From Saccharomycopsis fibuligera x Saccharomycopsis cf. fibuligera (Eukaryota; Ascomycota; Saccharomycetes; Ascoideales; Saccharomycopsidaceae), in contig CP012822.1 of assembly GCA_001936135.1 (NCBI GenBank), forward strand, positions 1,240,001-1,304,000: a stretch of 64,000 nt of DNA. The letters are read 5' to 3'. Position numbers and translations under genes: made by a program. Below are positions 12,764-23,114 of the stretch, in pieces (positions within the stretch are counted from its first letter, which is position 1; every line of letters begins with the position of its first letter). The notes under the pieces were generated by a model. That model ran no database searches. It was not told where the DNA came from and saw only the letters and a program-made list of their open reading frames with translations.

Positions 12764-13748
12764 CATAAGAAATGAAATCACGGATGTATAATCGTGAATT
12801 CTGTTTAGAATGTTATCACAACCCTTTAAAAAATGTTCGATAAATATAAAATTATTTTATTGTATATGCAACAATTGGTGTTCATGAAGCTTGATAGAGA
12901 CTTATAATGTATCAATTGATGTTGGCTTATTGTGTTGCTTTTGTGTATACATTTGTACGCTAAAAATTGCAATGGCATAAGAAGTTGAAGTAAAGTTGGT
13001 GTTTGGAGTGCTAATATTGGACGCGTTTCTAAACCTGCATCTTATCGGACCAATAAAAAACGGGCCGAAAATACGAATTCACGGACCGACATTAATATAT
13101 ATTTGTTTCTACTTTTTTTTCACAAATGTTTTTTTACTGAAAGCTTACAACGTCCGACAATCAATGGCAAAGCGAGATTGCATAAAATACGTAACATGAT
13201 AATACAGTCGGCTTGAAAGCAGTAAACTAATAATCATACACGCCTGAATTTACAAAGGTGGTTTATCATAAGTGGAATAAAACAGACATTAGAAAAATTA
13301 AACTAAACTAAGAAAATCATGAAAAATAACGAAATAGAATGAAAATAAAAATTAGTAGAAAAAAAAATAAAAATTTGGGTTATATATATTAGAGATAAAC
13401 AATGTAACTCAGTTTGAATTCCAGCTGACATCTTTCAATTCAGTTTTGCTATTTCCCAATATTTATCTTTAAAAGTGGTATAATTATGAATTTGGTAAAG
13501 ATGAACACGAAAGGCAACCTGAAAACGATTAAAATGAGCATCACAGAATAAAAAGAAGCCATTTTCTAGTTAGAAAAAAGCATTCAATAAAACTTTTGAC
13601 ATATACATACTGCAGGGCTAGTATTATCACAAAGCTAAAAACTAAAAGAAAGTGGCATGACGAGACAAGATGAAGATGCAAATACACTTTATTTTTTCAT
13701 ATTTTGAAGATTGGTAGTTGATTAATGATGATGAAATGTTGACATAAA
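12764..13748. other. intergenic, 1 kb, AT-rich
   Basis: Lies between the convergent ends of the large Q/N-rich gene and the GPI-protein gene. The stretch 13260-13560 is A-rich and rich in small ATA repeats. I see no gene. Confidence 0.5.
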
Positions 13749-14300
13749 TTAACAAGCCAACAATGCACCAGCAACAACAGCAGCACCAAAGCCAAAAGCG
13801 TTGACAGAGTTAGCAACGTTACCAGCGTTAGCAGTCTTGGTGTCTTTGACGACAGCAGTAGCGGTACCTTGTTCAGTTTTGTCGAATCTACCGTATTTGT
13901 GAGTGCCGGTGCTGGAGGAAGAAGAGGAGGCCTTGGTCTTGTCAAATCTACCATATTTATGGGTACCAGTGCTGGAGGAAGAAGAAGAAGCCTTGGTCTT
14001 GTCGAATCTACCATATTTATGAGTACCGGTGGTGGTGGTAACGGTGGTTTGTGGGTGTTTTGGACCAATAGTTTTCACAATTTCCGCACTTCCATCAGCA
14101 GTCTGTTTCTTGTAAGCAGATAAAGCTTCAGTTAACTTTTCTTCACCAATGGTGGCGGTGGTTTCTTTGCCAGCAGCATCAGTGTAAACACTGACAACTT
14201 TAGCAGATGGAGTTACAGTGGAAGAAACATCACTGGTGACGGTGGAAACGGAAGCCAAGGCGGTGGCAGCAAAAGCAACTAAGGACAAGGAGAATTGCAT
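13749..14300 (-). CDS. small GPI-anchored cell wall protein with internal repeats
   Basis: A 183-residue secreted protein. It starts at the Met before FSLSLVAFAATALA, an 18-residue signal peptide with a probable cut after ALA. The open frame upstream of this Met contains no other ATG. The middle carries three copies of a 20-residue unit built on GTHKYGRFDKT followed by K-A and six serines; the third copy ends in EQ instead. The C-terminus is a small-residue hydrophobic tail (FGFGAAVVAGALLAC) preceded by NSVN, the usual layout of a GPI signal with an Asn omega site. Serines and threonines would carry O-mannose. The GRFDKT block contains no Kex2 Lys-Arg site, so a pheromone-like precursor is unlikely. 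I do not know the function; a covalently linked wall mannoprotein is the best fit. Confidence 0.8.
   Translation of the reverse strand: MQFSLSLVAFAATALASVSTVTSDVSSTVTPSAKVVSVYTDAAGKETTATIGEEKLTEALSAYKKQTADGSAEIVKTIGPKHPQTTVTTTTGTHKYGRFDKTKASSSSSSTGTHKYGRFDKTKASSSSSSTGTHKYGRFDKTEQGTATAVVKDTKTANAGNVANSVNAFGFGAAVVAGALLAC
13865..14040 (-). repeat. three tandem 60-nt coding repeats
   Basis: The unit encodes TGTHKYGRFDKTKA plus a serine run. Copies are highly similar at DNA level, with differences mainly in the serine codons, which points to expansion by unequal exchange. Confidence 0.8.
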
Positions 14301-14394
14301 TGTGGATATTATATGGATGGACGTTGAAAACAAAGGATAGGGACTCTGTAAGACTGACGAAGAACGCTTTCTATTTCTTGAAGAGACAGCAAAA

Positions 14395-14415
14395 GCAAAA
14401 AAATATATTTATACA
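14395..14415 (-). promoter_or_regulatory. TATA-type promoter element of the GPI-protein gene
   Basis: Read on the minus strand, a TATAAATATAT sequence lies about 100 bp upstream of the start codon at 14300. Such a strong TATA box fits a highly expressed or stress-regulated wall-protein gene. Confidence 0.5.
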
Positions 14416-15380
14416 AAAGACAGAAAAGGGGAAAGGAAAAAAAGAAATATAAAAGGAAAAAAAAAATAAAAGAATAAAAATCAAAAATATCTCAAACTGC
14501 CCAAAAGGTCCGAGCAGCAAAACAAAACATCCGTACTAGCTCCAGCCAGCTGCAGCCCGCAGACAATAACGGATGCGCTTACCGGCGGGGCCGTGGCCAA
14601 TGAAAACACGCACTGACTCGTGCCTCGGCTAGACACCCGGCCAACCAACTCACCCAACGTCAACAACGTAGTGGAATGAGAACAAGAAGACAGTAAAAAT
14701 AAACTGTATTTGTTGAAGGCGTAGCCTTCGTTTTATTCGAATCAAACTTTGCTTCTTTATAGGCCTTAAAGCTTTGTTATAACTGAACGAAATCTTGCCA
14801 ATCATGGGAAGGCAAATTTACCACGGCCTAAAACAGAACTTCTCCGACTGTTTTGGGGAAAGCCTGTGCATGACGTAACTGCAGCTCGTACTTCCCTGCT
14901 GGACCTTTTAGGGGGTATTTAACCCTTCAATTCAAGATATTTACAGATACATGCAGCATAAGCCGGAGATGCTGGACAGTAGGGTTACTTGTTTCAAAGA
15001 CGTATACCCTTGAAATGGGTCTCTGATAATATATCCGGGTACTTGTATTTCTAAAGTCACATGTATAATCACATGCTCATCTAAGGATCTGAAGCACCAT
15101 TTTTGTGGGTTTTAGTATATGGAAAAGACGGCTGTAAATTCATAAGCCATTAGGAGGCTTTGAGTGCTCCTGATTTAACCATTATAATTAGCCATTGCAA
15201 TCATTCTGTTCGTTACACTAATTGTGACTTTTTTTTTCAGCCAAATGTCCTGTTAATCTCATGATTCGATGTTTTTATCAAGGGATGTGACTGTTTAAAG
15301 TTAGACCAGTCCCTCAAATTTATATCACGTATTTATTTTTTTTTTTTTGGTCAGCGAGCTAAATTACAACAGCAGTCCCA
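14416..15380. other. intergenic between divergent genes, 1 kb
   Basis: Promoter region shared by the GPI-protein gene (minus) and the orphan at 15381 (plus). A GC-richer patch sits near 14550-14650. A T-run followed by CAG at about 15230-15241 could serve as a splice acceptor, but I find no matching upstream exon. Confidence 0.4.
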
Positions 15381-16055
15381 ATGGCGACTACGGTGGAGCC
15401 ACCTTTTAATGACTTCATCAAAGCGGCAACAAGGTTTTTTATATCTGTCTCTAGGGCAGTCTCTACACTTTGCTTTTGCGGATGTATAGATCCTAAACAG
15501 TCCAAGAAACTTAATAATAGAAATAAACAGAAAGTAGCACTTGCAAACGCTTCAAGCGCTAGATTTAGCAACGATCCATACAATATATTCCACAATGTTA
15601 ATAGTGTTTTTGACAACGAAAGGTACGAGAATGATGATAACAATGAGCTAGAAATGCTACTTAATGCAGGCAACGACAATATCGACCCAAGTTACAACGC
15701 CATGGGCATGGCAGATAACCGCTCGTTGGTATCTACCCAATCGGTTGACTCCAAGCTTACTTTTCCTCAAAATTTTCTCAAAATTTTTAATTTCAATCTT
15801 AGGGCCTGGTACACTGGTAAAAATCGGACTAATTATCAGCAATTATATTCAATACAGTTGGACCGTGGGCCCTCTCAACGTTCCTATACTAGCGCCAGTG
15901 GCAGTGTTACTGATAACTCCAGCATGTCTTCTAGAGCTTTTATACTAGATGGTGTTCCTGAAACTGCTATAAAAGACAACCATTTAGTGGAAGACTTGAA
16001 TTTTGAAGGCTTAATGACCAGCATTGACGGTCAGAAGTCAGTAAGTGACTTTTGA
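15381..16055 (+). CDS. hypothetical protein
   Basis: A 224-residue protein I do not recognise. The first 40 residues contain a hydrophobic patch ending in LCFCGCID and then a basic KKLNNRNKQK segment; the clustered cysteines beside a basic patch could be palmitoylated and hold the protein at a membrane. The rest is polar and Asn/Ser-rich, with an acidic ENDDNNELEMLL stretch at about 85-95, and looks mostly disordered. There is no catalytic motif. The frame opens with an ATG close to a T-rich promoter and the next gene is 2 kb away. It could be a clade-specific gene; the reading frame alone is the evidence that it is real. Confidence 0.55.
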   Translation: MATTVEPPFNDFIKAATRFFISVSRAVSTLCFCGCIDPKQSKKLNNRNKQKVALANASSARFSNDPYNIFHNVNSVFDNERYENDDNNELEMLLNAGNDNIDPSYNAMGMADNRSLVSTQSVDSKLTFPQNFLKIFNFNLRAWYTGKNRTNYQQLYSIQLDRGPSQRSYTSASGSVTDNSSMSSRAFILDGVPETAIKDNHLVEDLNFEGLMTSIDGQKSVSDF

Positions 16056-18097
16056 ATCTATAGTATCTGTTGAACGGTTTCATTTCAACAAATCAGTACG
16101 CGCCAGAATCTATATGTTTTATACTTGAGTTCAGCACAAACAGTGTTCTTGATACTAGTTTTTCTATTCTGCAATGTAAAGGATTATATTTCCAGGATGA
16201 AGATAATGCTTACTTTGCAATACTGAAGCATAGTACTACACAGCAGGTCTCAGCGCAGATCGCCTTATCCTAAGACATACTATCAGCCTTTTTGTGTTGG
16301 CTTTAAAGCATTTTGTTTTTCAAAAATTGGAATCCCTTTCTCTATCTGAAATACCTTATTTTCCAGCTTCACCAATGTGCAAAGACATTTCAACAGAGAG
16401 TACTATGAAATGCGATTGCAGCATAAAGAAAAATGGTAAATGTGAGTAAATAGGTGAAAGAATCATTGCTTCCAATTAAAAGCGAATAAATTAAAGATTC
16501 GACACATTAGAATTTGGGAAACCAAAATATTGGGTGTGCTGATATCTGTCTGAATTGCACCTCCTATTTTGTAAGTAACTTGTCCAGACCACATTGTGAA
16601 GTTAGGCACCATAAAGTGCAATGAGGCACCCTACTCGTCAGTTTTTTTTTCTTTCTCTAATAGCATGTAAGAAAGTGCAGAAGGTCGTTGGACCTAATCG
16701 TTTTCTTTGAAATATAAAAAAATATAAACCTAAAAATTACTTTTTGAGGTTTAAATGGTAAACATTTATTTGCTAAAGGTATATACATACACCTATTTTT
16801 TTTTCACACATGATCAATTAATAACTGTGTATACATAATACAAAATAGAATCTTATAAACTTATCTATATAACATCTACAGCAAAGTTTAATTGTTATCA
16901 TAAAGGGGAAACTCAACTAAGTAAAACCCCCTTTTGTATTGTGATTTTGGTATGTTTGTCGGAGTTGAGATAAATCTAGATTATTGTTCAGATGGTCCTT
17001 GTTTTTAATTTAATGTTTTGTTGTTCATATCGACAGGTAAAAGTTTTTTTTTTCTCTCAGTTTAATACTCTCTCCCACCCGCTAAGATAACGGTATTAAT
17101 TAATTCGTTAGTGTGGTGATGTAGTAAACAAGACTAGAAATCGGAACTGTTTTTCATATATACACCCTTATGCATGGCAGAAATTCGAGAAGCATTCATG
17201 CAGTCCCGTATATTAATCAATATTCCTGTTGCAACGTGCTGCATCTGAATACATGGCTTGGTTCTCTCCCTATGGTCTTATACATTAATTCTTCTTTGAC
17301 ACTACGTTTCGCATCCAAATCATTTAAACGCTTAATTTCATATTCAAGAATTTCCCATATTTGATTCAAAAAGCATACATGAGGAAGGTTTTGGTCTTCA
17401 AAAAATAGATAAAGGGTGGTGACATTGTAAAAAAACTTGTGACAAAGTTTTATGCTTACTCAAAGAAATAAAACAAAACCCATGCAGTTCTTTGAAACTT
17501 TTTCAAAACCTATTTGGACACTAATTAATTGATAAGAGAATACAAATATTGTTTTGAAATAATGAATTATAATGTCATTAATTTCGTTCCTGTAAACGAC
17601 TTAGATTCCTGGTTAAATAGCACATAGTCAACTGCTGCGGTTTCATTCCTAAAGTAACAAAGCAGGTATTTTCAATACACGGAGAACATTGGTTTATTCA
17701 ACTTGTTATAGTAATTTTTTTCAATTTGAGTATTCTTCAGATAACATCATTTTAACATTTTGGGACCTCTCTTACGGCACCCTCCCATATGGTACAGCAT
17801 TCTTTTGATTAGATAAGCAGGGAACAAGGCAGGTTAGGTAGGTTATGTACCCCGGGAATCAGTTGAATCAAATTAACAAAAGAAAAAATGACTAACTGCA
17901 GTGTCAATTACTACAAGTTTGTACCGGAAACGGTGAAACGACGCGCATTGTTTGGACTTGATAAATTCTGATGGCACAACTTTTTTGATGAACGACAGTG
18001 TTAAGCGAATATAAAATAAAGGTCTTAGAGCTTTAGAAGCAAGTTAATCCGTTATATGAATATCTAACAAACTAAGAATTTGCAATAGAGTATAATA
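16056..18097. other. 2-kb stretch without a supportable gene
   Basis: Between the orphan at 15381 and the kinase at 18098. No frame longer than 67 codons and no recognised RNA motif. A GC-richer patch near 17760-17830 (with GGGACCTC, CGGCACCCTCCC and a poly-G/poly-C palindrome at CCCCGGGA) stands out from the AT-rich surroundings and might be a promoter element or part of a non-coding RNA. Confidence 0.45.
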
Positions 18098-19849
18098 ATG
18101 ATCAGAAATAGTAGTATAAGGAACTATCAACACATTGCCATGCGTCAACCGCTTGAGTCCCATGGTAATAGTTTTAGCTATGGCAGCTGCCGTCCAAGAC
18201 CAATAATAAGCGCACAGACAACCCAAGCATCATCGTCCACTTCCACCTTTCAAAATAGAAATTACACAAGCTATAAAAACATCAAGAGGTTCCCATTGAA
18301 CGTGGATTATACAACCACTGATCATAACTATATACGGTATCTTGCCGACAATTTGCCCGAATTGGGACCATATCCCACTTACTCCAAATACGTGAATCCA
18401 TTGCATTTCTATCAAAATACAGTGATGAGTAAGTGGGTGGCAAAGAAAGCCCATCCAGTGACACTTCGACAATTAGCTAATTTTGGTAAAAAATTGACCC
18501 AGGAAAAAGTGATTGCTTCAGCGAATTTCGTTAGGTTAGAAGTAGCAATTAGAATTGCTAAAAAATTGAGGGACTTGCAAGTGTTGCCATATGCTGCAAT
18601 ATCAAACCATCATTTGGTAAGGGTTTATGAAAGCTATTACAACATTTTTGAGAATTTTAGGAAAATCAGGCCAATTACCACATTGCAAGAAAATGATGAG
18701 TTTTGCAAACTTTTGTCCACGATGCTAAAGGATAATTTGCTCAGCTTACCACATTTGATAATGGGGTCTTTGGAATGCTCAATTTTGAATTCGATGACGC
18801 AGACTCAATTGGATGAGTTCATGTCATCTACGTTAAGGGCGAGAATTTCTAGACGATTAATGTGTGAGGCTCATTTGTCATTGACTGATAAATTCAAAAG
18901 TTCGAGCTGTAATGTAGATAAGCCGGAATCAGACTATATTGGTGATGTTTTTTATAAATGCTCAGCAGTGGAGAACTTGAGAGTTTGTGGTGAGATTGCA
19001 AAGAAAATCACTCAAAGTTTATGTCCGCCTGGGTACTTGATGCCCGAATTGATTGTTGAAGGTGATGATGTTAAGTTTCAATTCATGGTTACTCATTTGA
19101 GATATTTGTTTGGTGAAATCTTGAGAAATTCATATGAATCAACAATGCATAACTTTATCCTTAATCATGCTGACAAGCCAAATGATTTTTTCAAAAGCAA
19201 CAAGCCACCACCAATTCTTGTTAATATTGTTGGAAATAAAGACACTGTGAATTTCCGATTCAGTGACCAAGGCGGTGGGGTTAAAGGAATTCCAATTGAT
19301 TTGATTTGGTCGTTTGGTAAAAATGAAAAAATTGCCAGACAATCGTTGAGAAATTTCCATAAATTGCCTGGTTTGCAATGGGATACTGACTACAATCCAA
19401 TAAATTACGATTCTGAGGATTACTACCATGATGAAGAACCAACGTTTGGCAATAGGTATGCTAGCAAGAATGGCGATAACGATCAAGCGCTGCAGCAACA
19501 AATACAGCAGCAAGCTCAAATGCAGCCAATAGGTGAGCTAGATAGCCAGCAGATAGAGGAGGTAGCCAAAACAACGTCTGACATCAAAGCAGTGCTCAAT
19601 AAAACTTCCCTAGCTGGGCATTATAATGATTCCAGTTACTTTAAGACTGAAGTGAAGAACTCTTTGCAAAACTTGATGGAAAGACCATCTAACTTTAAAC
19701 TAAACTTGGGATTAGCTATGTGCAAAGTGTATGCTGATTATTGGAACGGTAACTTGTTGATGAATTCGTTGGATAATTACGGTACAGATACTTACTTGAC
19801 TTTGCAAAGGTTAGGCACAAACGATGAACTAAGGTTGGATAAAGCTTAG
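18098..19849 (+). CDS. mitochondrial PDH-type protein kinase (PKP1/PKP2-like)
   Basis: A 583-residue member of the pyruvate dehydrogenase kinase/branched-chain kinase family, which uses a GHKL (histidine-kinase-like) ATPase fold to phosphorylate serine on the E1-alpha subunit in the mitochondrial matrix. The N-terminal 60 residues are rich in R, S, Q and lack acids, as in a matrix-targeting presequence. The all-helical regulatory half spans about 110-270. The ATP site is complete: N-box GEILRNSYE (about 338-346), G1 box FSDQGGGV (about 388-395) and a G3-like GLAMCKVYADYWNGN followed by YGTDTYLTL near the end. An insert of about 100 Q/D/E-rich residues (about 425-525) lies in the ATP-lid region and makes the protein longer than the usual 400-490. 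It holds the only clear CTG codon. Confidence 0.88.
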   Translation: MIRNSSIRNYQHIAMRQPLESHGNSFSYGSCRPRPIISAQTTQASSSTSTFQNRNYTSYKNIKRFPLNVDYTTTDHNYIRYLADNLPELGPYPTYSKYVNPLHFYQNTVMSKWVAKKAHPVTLRQLANFGKKLTQEKVIASANFVRLEVAIRIAKKLRDLQVLPYAAISNHHLVRVYESYYNIFENFRKIRPITTLQENDEFCKLLSTMLKDNLLSLPHLIMGSLECSILNSMTQTQLDEFMSSTLRARISRRLMCEAHLSLTDKFKSSSCNVDKPESDYIGDVFYKCSAVENLRVCGEIAKKITQSLCPPGYLMPELIVEGDDVKFQFMVTHLRYLFGEILRNSYESTMHNFILNHADKPNDFFKSNKPPPILVNIVGNKDTVNFRFSDQGGGVKGIPIDLIWSFGKNEKIARQSLRNFHKLPGLQWDTDYNPINYDSEDYYHDEEPTFGNRYASKNGDNDQALQQQIQQQAQMQPIGELDSQQIEEVAKTTSDIKAVLNKTSLAGHYNDSSYFKTEVKNSLQNLMERPSNFKLNLGLAMCKVYADYWNGNLLMNSLDNYGTDTYLTLQRLGTNDELRLDKA

Positions 19850-20218
19850 GCGGGAGGCTCTTAGTGACGTTTTGAAATAAATTACTCGTAAATGTAATAG
19901 CTTGTATGATATATATTTTGCGTGTTGTTTAAAAAACCGATTTTTTAGGATGATGATAAAGATTATGATTTATGGACTTTAATATTGTAAACTTTTTAGA
20001 TTGGCACAAGGCCAAAGAGCGCCTATTCTGAATAAACTTTTCAGCAAAAAACGCGAGAGAAACAAAAGCAGTGTAAACACGTTGCTAAAAGTATATATGT
20101 ATAAAGTGAACAGCAATAATGATGAAAATAAAACTTGGTAAGTGATAAAAACACAGGTAAGGAAGAGTAAATCTAGAAAGAACAAAATCATAATAGACAG
20201 GAAAAGAAAACGTAAAAC

Positions 20219-20256
<38 letters not shown>

Positions 20257-20296
20257 GAAATAAGAGCAATGATTCGATAAAACTACTAACTTTGAA
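19850..20296. other. convergent intergenic with a 31-base A run
   Basis: Short spacer between the 3' ends of the kinase (plus) and the permease (minus). It carries an A run at 20223-20253, part of a purine-rich stretch running from about 20160 to 20265. Confidence 0.6.
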
Positions 20297-21859
20297 TCAA
20301 ATACGGTATCTAAAGTATGGATTCTTGTCTCCCATTTCTGCTAATTGTTTAGCTGTGTAGTGTTTGTATTTGCCTTCAAGAATATCTTTTTCTCTCTTTC
20401 TGTTTATCATGGTGTAAATGACAACCAATGCACAAGTTGCAATCAAACCCAAACCAATAAAGCCTATAGCAATACCGTGACCCAAAGTGTAATGTGGCCC
20501 ATCTTGAGCTCTATAAAAGTTGGAACCAAATGTACCACCAAAGTTACCCAACCCAATATCTAAAGCCATTCCCACGGCACGCTTGTAATCACCAGCCAAG
20601 TTGTTCGCCATCCAAGAGACAATTGTTGGGAAAGCTGGATACATTCCTGAAGCGGCAATAAAAACACCTGCATAAATGGCACCTGGTTGAGAAACTGGAT
20701 CACAGCCGATGGCAATGCAAAATCCAACCAACATGGTCAAAAAGTTGATCACTAAAAACGGCGACCTTTTACCAAACCGGTCAGAAAACCAAGCTTGAAT
20801 TACCGAAACTATTGAAGCAATAACATAAACAGGAATGGACATTAACTGTGCTTTTGCAGAAGTATAGCCAAGGTTCAAGATAATAGTAGGCAAAAATAAA
20901 GCCACACCGTAAGTAGGAGCAACAATTCCATAAAACACCAACACATGAACATAAATTTGCCAATCTTTGAATGCTTGTTTAGCGTATTTCCAGCCTCTTT
21001 CTTTAACCTCGGCTTCAAAAAAGCTCGAGCTATGGTCAGCTTGCTCCAAGCCTGGCACGGAGCTATCAGTGTTGTTATCGTGCTCCAACTTGTAGATCAC
21101 ATACTGTCTTTCTTCTTCGGTTAGAAACTTGGCGGTTTCTGGGAAGTCGTGAAGGAAAAAGAAAGAGATACCGGCAACAACGACGGTCAAGATACCTTCA
21201 AGAATAAAAATCCATCTCCAACCTTCTAGTCCGCCCACACCATGCATTTTGCTAATGCCAAAGGCCAAGATGCCAGAGAAGGCGCCGGCAATGGACGCAG
21301 CTGCATAAAACAATGCTTCACGGTACTGCAACTCGTGTCTGCAGTACCAGTTAGTCAAGTAGTAGGCGACACCGGGAAACAAACCAGCTTCAGCCACGCC
21401 TAAAAAAAAACGAGAAGCAACAAGGCCATGGTAATCCTGAACAATACCCATCAAGGTCATAACAACGCCCCAAGCAATCATAATGATTGGAAGCCAAATC
21501 GAGGGTTTCAACTTTTTAAGCGCCATGTTTGAGGGAACTTCAAACACACAGTACGAGATGAAGAAAACAGTGAGGGCAATATTGTACTCGTTGCCCTTCA
21601 AGTTCAAGTCTTCTGCCAACCCCTCAATCTTGGCATTACCAATGTTGCCTCTGTCGAGATAGGCCAACAAGTAGAGGACGGAAAGAAGCGGGATGATGTG
21701 CAAGTCCATCTTCCTCAACAACTTTTTCTCGTTGATGTTGGGGAACTTTTCATTTGGTGGCAATCTGCTTCTTGTGGTTTGGGAACTTGCCACAGTGGAA
21801 GACTTTTCGATCCTGTTTTCGACATATTCCTCGTGGGCCTTGACCTGATAGTCTTCCAT
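20297..21859 (-). CDS. MFS anion:cation symporter (TNA1/DAL5-type permease)
   Basis: A 520-residue, 12-TM transporter of the ACS family, whose yeast members import nicotinate, allantoate, pantothenate, biotin precursors or similar carboxylates at the plasma membrane. TM1 begins with LLSVLYLLAYLDRGNIGNAKI, in which the D-R-x-N-x-G-N-A motif after TM1 is a family mark. FFISYCVFEVPSN marks TM2, and ASRFFLGVAEAGLFPG in TM4 is equally typical. The central loop starts with DFPETAKFLTEEER, again a hallmark of the TNA1 group. Both cytoplasmic tails are polar. The start is the first ATG of the frame. Closest by eye to TNA1 (nicotinic acid), but substrate within this expanded family cannot be assigned from sequence. 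Confidence 0.88.
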   Translation of the reverse strand: MEDYQVKAHEEYVENRIEKSSTVASSQTTRSRLPPNEKFPNINEKKLLRKMDLHIIPLLSVLYLLAYLDRGNIGNAKIEGLAEDLNLKGNEYNIALTVFFISYCVFEVPSNMALKKLKPSIWLPIIMIAWGVVMTLMGIVQDYHGLVASRFFLGVAEAGLFPGVAYYLTNWYCRHELQYREALFYAAASIAGAFSGILAFGISKMHGVGGLEGWRWIFILEGILTVVVAGISFFFLHDFPETAKFLTEEERQYVIYKLEHDNNTDSSVPGLEQADHSSSFFEAEVKERGWKYAKQAFKDWQIYVHVLVFYGIVAPTYGVALFLPTIILNLGYTSAKAQLMSIPVYVIASIVSVIQAWFSDRFGKRSPFLVINFLTMLVGFCIAIGCDPVSQPGAIYAGVFIAASGMYPAFPTIVSWMANNLAGDYKRAVGMALDIGLGNFGGTFGSNFYRAQDGPHYTLGHGIAIGFIGLGLIATCALVVIYTMINRKREKDILEGKYKHYTAKQLAEMGDKNPYFRYRI

Positions 21860-22417
21860 GTTGGGGCGGGAGACGTAGGGCTGTATGTAGTATCAGAAAA
21901 GCGGCAAAATTAAGCGCCGAGGAGCAAAACGGTCTCCAAGCAACGCTACACAAGCAGAGACGGATAGGGAGACAGTAGAAGCAGTTGAGAGCAAAGAAGA
22001 CAGTGGAAAGAGAACACGAGATAGAGAGGAGAAAGCGCCAGTGCTGGTGAACAGCAAGAGCAAGAAAAGGGAAGAGAAGAGAAGAGAAGAGAGGATGTTA
22101 TATTTATACGTTTGCGAGGATACATGGTATGCATGGAACACTACACTGTGTCTGCAACCCTCATCCCTAAGATAAGGTGCAGTGCTAGCGAGAGGGGCAA
22201 CGAGTACCCGCAGCGCTGGCGCGTGGGTGTCCCACAAGATGTTTGTTTTGACATTGTGGTGCACCAGCGGTGGTGCTTATGTCATAGGCTGCTGCTAGCA
22301 CCGGCGGTTGCTGCTGCTGATGACGACGACGAAGCTGTTATTGTCGAACTAGGTTATTAACAGAAGGAACGGAGATAATCGAGCTAATCTCGTATAATTG
22401 AGCACTGAGACCCTTCT

Positions 22418-22419
<2 letters not shown>

Positions 22420-22455
<36 letters not shown>
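22420..22455. repeat. poly-T run of 36
   Basis: Longest mononucleotide run in the window, about 560 bp upstream of the permease start. Confidence 0.9.
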
Positions 22456-22500
22456 CTGCACCAAGATTTTCTGGAATAGAGAATTGTGCCCAGCAACTCA

Positions 22501-22540
22501 AATCTTTGTTTTGGTTTTGGTTTTGGCTTTGGTTTTCCTC
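22501..22540 (+). repeat. TTGGTTT-type hexamer repeat
   Basis: Several copies of GGTTTT or GGCTTT in direct order follow the poly-T run. Intergenic, with no visible function. Confidence 0.6.
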
Positions 22541-22700
22541 AGTTGCTGACGCTTGCTGGGCGCTTGTAACTTCTTGGGCTAGGCGCCGGGGAGCGTGCAC
22601 TGCGGGGCAGACAGACAGGCGATGAGTTCTGTGATTGTCCTGGCACAGCAACAGCCCCCCAATCCTCAGCTGGCGGAAGCTGACTCCAACCTACGCCAGT

Positions 22701-22750
22701 TCACACCAGTTCACTTCGGTTCACACTAGTTCACTTCGGTTCACTTCGGT
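22701..22750 (+). repeat. five tandem 10-bp repeats
   Basis: The unit is TCACNNCRGT or TCACNNTAGT, repeated five times without a gap, with a partial unit on each side. Copies differ only at the middle positions. Confidence 0.85.
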
Positions 22751-23114
22751 TTACTGATTAATGCAGACAATGGCAGGCGGCGATGAGGCCGCCAACACGG
22801 GTCTCTCTGCGGCACCCCCACACCCCAGTTCCCAGTATCACCGATATCTCCTCTCGGCCATTTCTCCAACCGACGCTTACGCAATACTGCAAAGTAACCG
22901 CTGGTAACACTAATACAGCCAACGCCAGATCTACTGTGCTTGCTTGTTTATTGGTATACGGATGCAAAGATACTACACACGGGTAAGTCCCCAGACGTAT
23001 CTATGCTAGTTCATACAACATGGGAAAAAGTACGATATGACAAGATACAATAAGATATGATACGACATGATATGATGAGACAAGCACTTTCTCCAGCAGG
23101 GCGTCGTACACCGC

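Larger units (their letters stand above)
21860..23114. other. intergenic, 1.25 kb, with poly-T and a minisatellite
   Basis: Promoter of the permease plus the 3' flank of the HD gene. It contains a purine repeat (GAAGA-type) near 22065-22095, a 36-base T run and a 10-bp tandem repeat. No supportable gene. Confidence 0.5.

Noticed and set aside
13749-14300. Alpha-factor-type pheromone precursor
   Set aside because: The repeats lack Kex2 Lys-Arg sites and dipeptidyl spacers, and the C-terminus is a GPI signal.
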